Below are positions 22,356 to 24,758 of a stretch of 24,758 bases of DNA, piece after piece. A program made the position numbers and the translations under genes. This DNA comes from an uncultured Polycyclovorans sp. (lineage in GTDB: Bacteria; Pseudomonadota; Gammaproteobacteria; Nevskiales; Nevskiaceae). Under the pieces are notes generated by a model. It did no database searches. It saw nothing but the letters and a program-made list of their open reading frames with translations, and had not been told where the DNA came from. Numbering within the stretch: the stretch's first letter is position 1; the number at the start of each line of letters is the position of its first letter. The stretch is taken from assembly GCA_936928855.1 (NCBI GenBank), contig CAKZHZ010000012.1, positions 1-24,758 of the forward strand, written 5' to 3'.

Positions 22356-23390
22356 ATGTCCGAAGCCATCCCCGCCACGCTGATTCCCGGTGACGGCATC
22401 GGCCCCGAGATCGTCGAGTCGGCGGTGACGGTGCTGGAGGCGCTGGGCAGCCCGTTCGACTGGGACATCCAGCAGGCGGGCCTGGCGGGTGTGAAGGCCG
22501 CTGGTGATCCGCTGCCGCAGGCCACGCTGGACAGCATCGCCCGCACCCGGCTGGCGCTGAAGGGGCCGCTGGAAACCCCGGCCGGTGGCGGCTATCGCTC
22601 CTCCAGCGTGCGCATGCGCGAGACCTTCGGTCTCTACGCCAACGTGCGGCCGGCGCGCACCCTCATTCCCGGCGGTCGCTACGACGACATCGACCTGCTG
22701 GTGTTTCGCGAGAATGTCGGCGGCCTCTACGTCGGCTATGAGCACTACATTCCCCTCAATGGCGATCCGGAAGCGATCGCCATTGCCACCGGCGTGAACA
22801 CCCGCGAGGGCTCGCGACGGCTGCTGAAATACGCCTTCGAGCACGCCATCGCGCTCGGTCGCAAGAAGGTCACGGTGGTCCACAAGGCCAATGTGATGAA
22901 GCTGCTCACCGGCATCTTTCTCGACGAGGCCCGCAAGCTGCACAAGGCCCACTACGCCGACCGCATCGCGCTGGACGACGTGATCATCGACGCCTGCGCG
23001 ATGAAGCTGGTGCTCAACCCCTGGCAGTTCGACACCCTGGTCACCACCAATCTGTTCGGTGACATCCTGTCGGATCTGGTGGCCGGGCTGGTGGGTGGCC
23101 TCGGCATGGCGCCCGGCGCCAACATCGGCGACGACGCGGCGCTGTTCGAAGCGGTGCACGGCTCGGCACCCGACATTGCCGGCAAGGGTATCGCCAACCC
23201 GGTGGCGCTGCTGCTGGCGGTGGCGATGATGCTTGATCACGCACAACGGGGCGATCTCGCCAACCGCCTGCGCACTGCGATTGATCAGACCTACAACGTC
23301 GATGGGGTGCGCACCGGCGACCTGGGAGGCAAGGCCGACACGCGCGCCTTCACCACCGCCCTGGTGCATCGCATCCGCAACGCGGACTGA
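22356..23390 (+). CDS. Isocitrate/isopropylmalate dehydrogenase family protein, NAD-isocitrate dehydrogenase-like
   Basis: A 344-aa beta-decarboxylating dehydrogenase of the monomer size of NAD-dependent isocitrate dehydrogenase. Motifs are IPGDGIGPEIV (10-20), KGPLETPAGGGYRSSSVRMR (69-88), LYANVRP (93-99, with R98), the lysine loop VVHKANVMK (174-182), and the metal-binding helix NLFGDILSDLVAGLVGGLG (232-250). HGSAPDIAGKGIANP (268-282) forms the NAD site. The usual S-x-N-x-x-x-R substrate motif has Ser84 in place of Asn. The family also contains homoisocitrate, tartrate and 3-isopropylmalate dehydrogenases, so the substrate is not certain. Start at 22356 matches the family N-terminus; an in-frame ATG at 22326 overlaps the -10 and is less likely. 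It stands alone after a repeat array. Confidence 0.85.
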   Translation: MSEAIPATLIPGDGIGPEIVESAVTVLEALGSPFDWDIQQAGLAGVKAAGDPLPQATLDSIARTRLALKGPLETPAGGGYRSSSVRMRETFGLYANVRPARTLIPGGRYDDIDLLVFRENVGGLYVGYEHYIPLNGDPEAIAIATGVNTREGSRRLLKYAFEHAIALGRKKVTVVHKANVMKLLTGIFLDEARKLHKAHYADRIALDDVIIDACAMKLVLNPWQFDTLVTTNLFGDILSDLVAGLVGGLGMAPGANIGDDAALFEAVHGSAPDIAGKGIANPVALLLAVAMMLDHAQRGDLANRLRTAIDQTYNVDGVRTGDLGGKADTRAFTTALVHRIRNAD

Positions 23391-23411
23391 CCGCGCCGCG
23401 TCGCAGCGGCT

Positions 23412-24191
23412 TCAGTCAAACATCAGGCTCGCGCAGGGCTGCACCACATAGCGCCCGTCTTCGCCACGGCGCATCTCCGCCACCGGCGGTGCCAGCCGCT
23501 GCAGCCGCCCCTCGGCCAGCGCCTGCTCGAAATAATCCAGCGTGGGCTCCACCCTGGAGAAGTCCACGGCCTGCTTGTGCGGCGCCAGATCGTAGAGCCA
23601 CCACTTGAGCGCCAGAAAACGCTCGACGATGTCCTCCGAAAACCGCAGCCGGATGACCCGCGCCGGCGAACCGACGGCAATGGCATAGGCCGGAATGTCG
23701 TGCGTCACCACACTGTGCGCGCCCACCAGTGCGCCCGCGCCGATCCGCACGCCACGCTTCACGAAACTGTTGGCGCCGATATAGGCCTCATGCCCGATCC
23801 AGGTGTCCTGCGGGCGGGTCTCGACAAAGTCCTGCTGCGGCGTATCCGCATCCGGCGCCAGCCGTGCGAACTCGGGCATGGCGTACATGTCCGGCAGGTA
23901 GCGTGGCCGAGTAAAGGCAAACGGATGGCTGCTGAACCAGTCGGCCGGGTGCTCGGGAGGGCCCAGCACACTGGATTCGCCAATCTGTGAATAGCGCCCG
24001 AAGTGCACCCGATAGGCACTGGTGTGCCCTGCCGAATTGAAGAAGGTAAAGGCCCCCACCGTGCAATCCTTGAGGCGATGCCCCTGGATCCACGCCGGCC
24101 GCTCAAAGCGCAGGCGCCCCGCCACCCCCGGCCCGGGAATGGTCCACAACCCCTGCTCATGCAGCGGGGAACGGCGGTCGGAATCGGCCAT
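23412..24191 (-). CDS. CatB/XAT-type hexapeptide-repeat acetyltransferase
   Basis: A 259-aa left-handed beta-helix acyltransferase. Hexapeptide-type turns run through VGAFTFFNSAG, VHFGRYSQIGESSVLG (62-77) and WIGHEAYIGANSFVKRGVRI to GAGALVGAHSVVTHDIP (131-167). EHPADWFSSHPF (80-91) is the motif holding the catalytic His (H81) in xenobiotic acetyltransferases (CatB, Vat). AVGSPARVIRLRFSEDIVERFLALKWWLYDL (172-202 region) is the typical C-terminal cap. It would acetylate a hydroxyl or amino group using acetyl-CoA; related proteins also modify cell-surface sugars, so antibiotic resistance should not be assumed. The start at 24191 has GGAGG 6 nt upstream; the six extra residues of the longer frame are unsupported. 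It converges with the isocitrate dehydrogenase-like gene 21 bp away. Confidence 0.87.
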   Translation of the reverse strand: MADSDRRSPLHEQGLWTIPGPGVAGRLRFERPAWIQGHRLKDCTVGAFTFFNSAGHTSAYRVHFGRYSQIGESSVLGPPEHPADWFSSHPFAFTRPRYLPDMYAMPEFARLAPDADTPQQDFVETRPQDTWIGHEAYIGANSFVKRGVRIGAGALVGAHSVVTHDIPAYAIAVGSPARVIRLRFSEDIVERFLALKWWLYDLAPHKQAVDFSRVEPTLDYFEQALAEGRLQRLAPPVAEMRRGEDGRYVVQPCASLMFD

Positions 24192-24233
24192 GGTCAGCCT
24201 CCAAGGCATTGGAACACTAGCCTAGGCCTGCAA

Positions 24234-24259
24234 GTTCGGGGCCCCCATCGGTGCCGAAC
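24234..24259. other. Imperfect hairpin in the intergenic region 24192-24352
   Basis: GTTCGGGGCC and GGTGCCGAAC pair at 8 of 10 positions around a 6-nt loop. The surrounding 160 bp (24192-24352) hold no gene that I can support; GTTGGCGCCGAC (24319-24330) is a near-palindrome. It could be a leader structure or operator of the acetyltransferase gene; I see no further evidence. Confidence 0.25.
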
Positions 24260-24352
24260 CGCTGGCGCTGACGGAAATATGTCTAACCCACTGTCGGTAA
24301 ATGCTGACATCGGCAACCGTTGGCGCCGACCCAGGATGGCGTTTCCTTTCAC

Positions 24353-24425
24353 CGTCATGCCCGACTTGATCGGGCATCCAGCCCCGACCGCTGCAGCTGG
24401 ACCCCGGATCCAGTCTGGGGTGGGG
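24353..24425 (+). repeat. Double-hairpin dispersed repeat, copy 8
   Basis: A 73-bp copy with a decayed right end (GGTGGGG in place of GGTGACG). It forms a tandem pair with the next copy after an 11-bp spacer, TTTCCTATTAC, which keeps the CCTAY core of the other spacers. Confidence 0.85.
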
Positions 24426-24436
24426 TTTCCTATTAC

Positions 24437-24509
24437 CGTCATGCCCGACTCGATCGGGCATCCAGACCCCACCGTTGCAGCTGGACCCGCGATCAAGTCG
24501 GGGGTGACG
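24437..24509 (+). repeat. Double-hairpin dispersed repeat, copy 9
   Basis: A 73-bp copy in the same direction as the one before it. The left hairpin is intact (loop CTCGA); the right hairpin has mismatches (CCCGCGA against TCGGGGG). Confidence 0.85.
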
Positions 24510-24534
24510 GGGAAGGGTCGCCTTTGCCTTTGCC

Positions 24535-24562
24535 GTTACAAATCACAAGTCACGAGTCACGG
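24535..24562 (-). repeat. Heptamer repeat tract, copy B
   Basis: On the minus strand this reads CCGTGACTCGTGACTTGTGA and ends TTTGTAAC: three GTGAxTx units closed by GTAAC. It aligns with the tract at 21945-21965 and points the opposite way. Confidence 0.5.
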
Positions 24563-24567
24563 CTCGC

Positions 24568-24758
24568 CTAGAAGGCGAGCTTCACCCCCACACTCTTCGC
24601 TTCGAACTCGCTGCCGGAGGTGTCGAGATAGACCATGTAGTCGGCGGTGAGGCGCAGGTTGCCGTCGAGGACGCCGCTGAGCACGTTGAACTCGATGCCG
24701 CCGCCGTAGCTGCTGCCGCTTTCCGATTCCCGGAAGCTGTCCCGGTTCAGCGGGGTGC
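24568..24758 (-). CDS. Outer-membrane beta-barrel protein (partial, C-terminal 63 codons)
   Basis: The last part of a gene that enters from the right edge. It translates to alternating polar and hydrophobic strands (SYGGGIEFNVL, GNLRLTADYMVYLD, AKSVGVKLAF) and ends in Phe, as outer-membrane barrel proteins do. The strand pattern and the phrase LRLTADYMVYLDTSGSEF fit the small OmpA/porin-like barrel group (PF13505 type). An 8-bp hairpin, GCTCGCCT-AGA-AGGCGAGC (24562-24580), spans the stop codon and may serve as a weak terminator; no T-run follows. Which barrel family it belongs to cannot be decided from this piece. Confidence 0.7.
   Translation of the reverse strand, partial: TPLNRDSFRESESGSSYGGGIEFNVLSGVLDGNLRLTADYMVYLDTSGSEFEAKSVGVKLAF

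Noticed and set aside
21099..23369. A 756-codon open frame on the minus strand
   Set aside because: It is antisense to two well-supported genes (SDR and isocitrate dehydrogenase-like) and passes through the repeat array; it has the low-complexity look of a GC-rich shadow frame.
23393..23411. Small GC-rich hairpin between the isocitrate dehydrogenase-like and acetyltransferase genes
   Set aside because: The stem is only about 5 bp with no T-run, so it is not good enough to call a terminator.
23412..24191. Reading the CatB/Vat-like gene as an antibiotic resistance gene
   Set aside because: The fold and catalytic His are shared with many housekeeping and surface-sugar acetyltransferases, and there is no resistance or mobile context.
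1..24758. Prophage, transposase, integrase, tRNA or rRNA genes
   Set aside because: No such protein motif or RNA-like sequence was recognised on either strand; all long frames are accounted for by metabolic or envelope genes or their shadows.

Overview
The window is GC-rich, densely coded chromosomal DNA from a Gram-negative bacterium. Outer-membrane proteins (a TonB-dependent receptor, two DUF1302 barrels, a C-terminal beta-barrel fragment), lipoproteins and an AcpH-type ACP phosphodiesterase point to a gammaproteobacterium. A wax-ester synthase, a GMC alcohol dehydrogenase, an isovaleryl/citronellyl-type acyl-CoA dehydrogenase and DUF1302 proteins suggest an organism that lives on hydrophobic substrates, perhaps near Nevskiales/Solimonadaceae or a xanthomonad relative. 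That placement is inference; no rRNA or tRNA gene is present to confirm it.

Layout. 1-2695 (minus): an iron-starvation-type signalling set of ECF sigma factor, FecR-like anti-sigma regulator (8-bp overlap) and a TonB-dependent receptor with an N-terminal STN domain (cut by the window edge). A fused VapB/VapC remnant with an intact-looking operator lies between the regulator and the receptor. 2835-4541 (plus): an epoxide-hydrolase-like alpha/beta hydrolase and a metallo-beta-lactamase-fold hydrolase, 18 bp apart; the first has a promoter that predicts a leaderless mRNA. 4475-8584 (minus): acyl-CoA dehydrogenase, SDR and GMC oxidoreductase, probably a branched-chain acyl or acyclic terpenoid catabolic group. 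8743-11942: secreted esterase lipoprotein, AcpH, an unrecognised Cys-rich lipoprotein and a DUF3228 protein. 12009-16870 (minus): two tandem DUF1302 outer-membrane proteins, the second translationally coupled to a flavin reductase fused to a MarR-like domain. 17069-23390 (plus): WS/DGAT acyltransferase (divergent from the DUF1302 genes), DUF1214 protein coupled to a PAPS sulfotransferase, an SDR, and an isocitrate dehydrogenase-like enzyme. 23412-24758 (minus): a CatB/XAT-type hexapeptide acyltransferase and the end of an outer-membrane beta-barrel gene.

Nine full-length and two partial copies of a 73-74 bp double-hairpin repeat are scattered in the intergenic spaces. They lie in tandem groups with a recurring spacer, and one copy supplies the stop codon of the sulfotransferase. 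No phage, integrase, transposase, CRISPR, tRNA or rRNA was seen. The parts least explained by known biology are the DUF1302 pair with its coupled flavin reductase, the DUF1214-sulfotransferase pair, the repeat family, and the toxin-antitoxin fusion sitting inside the sigma/receptor locus.
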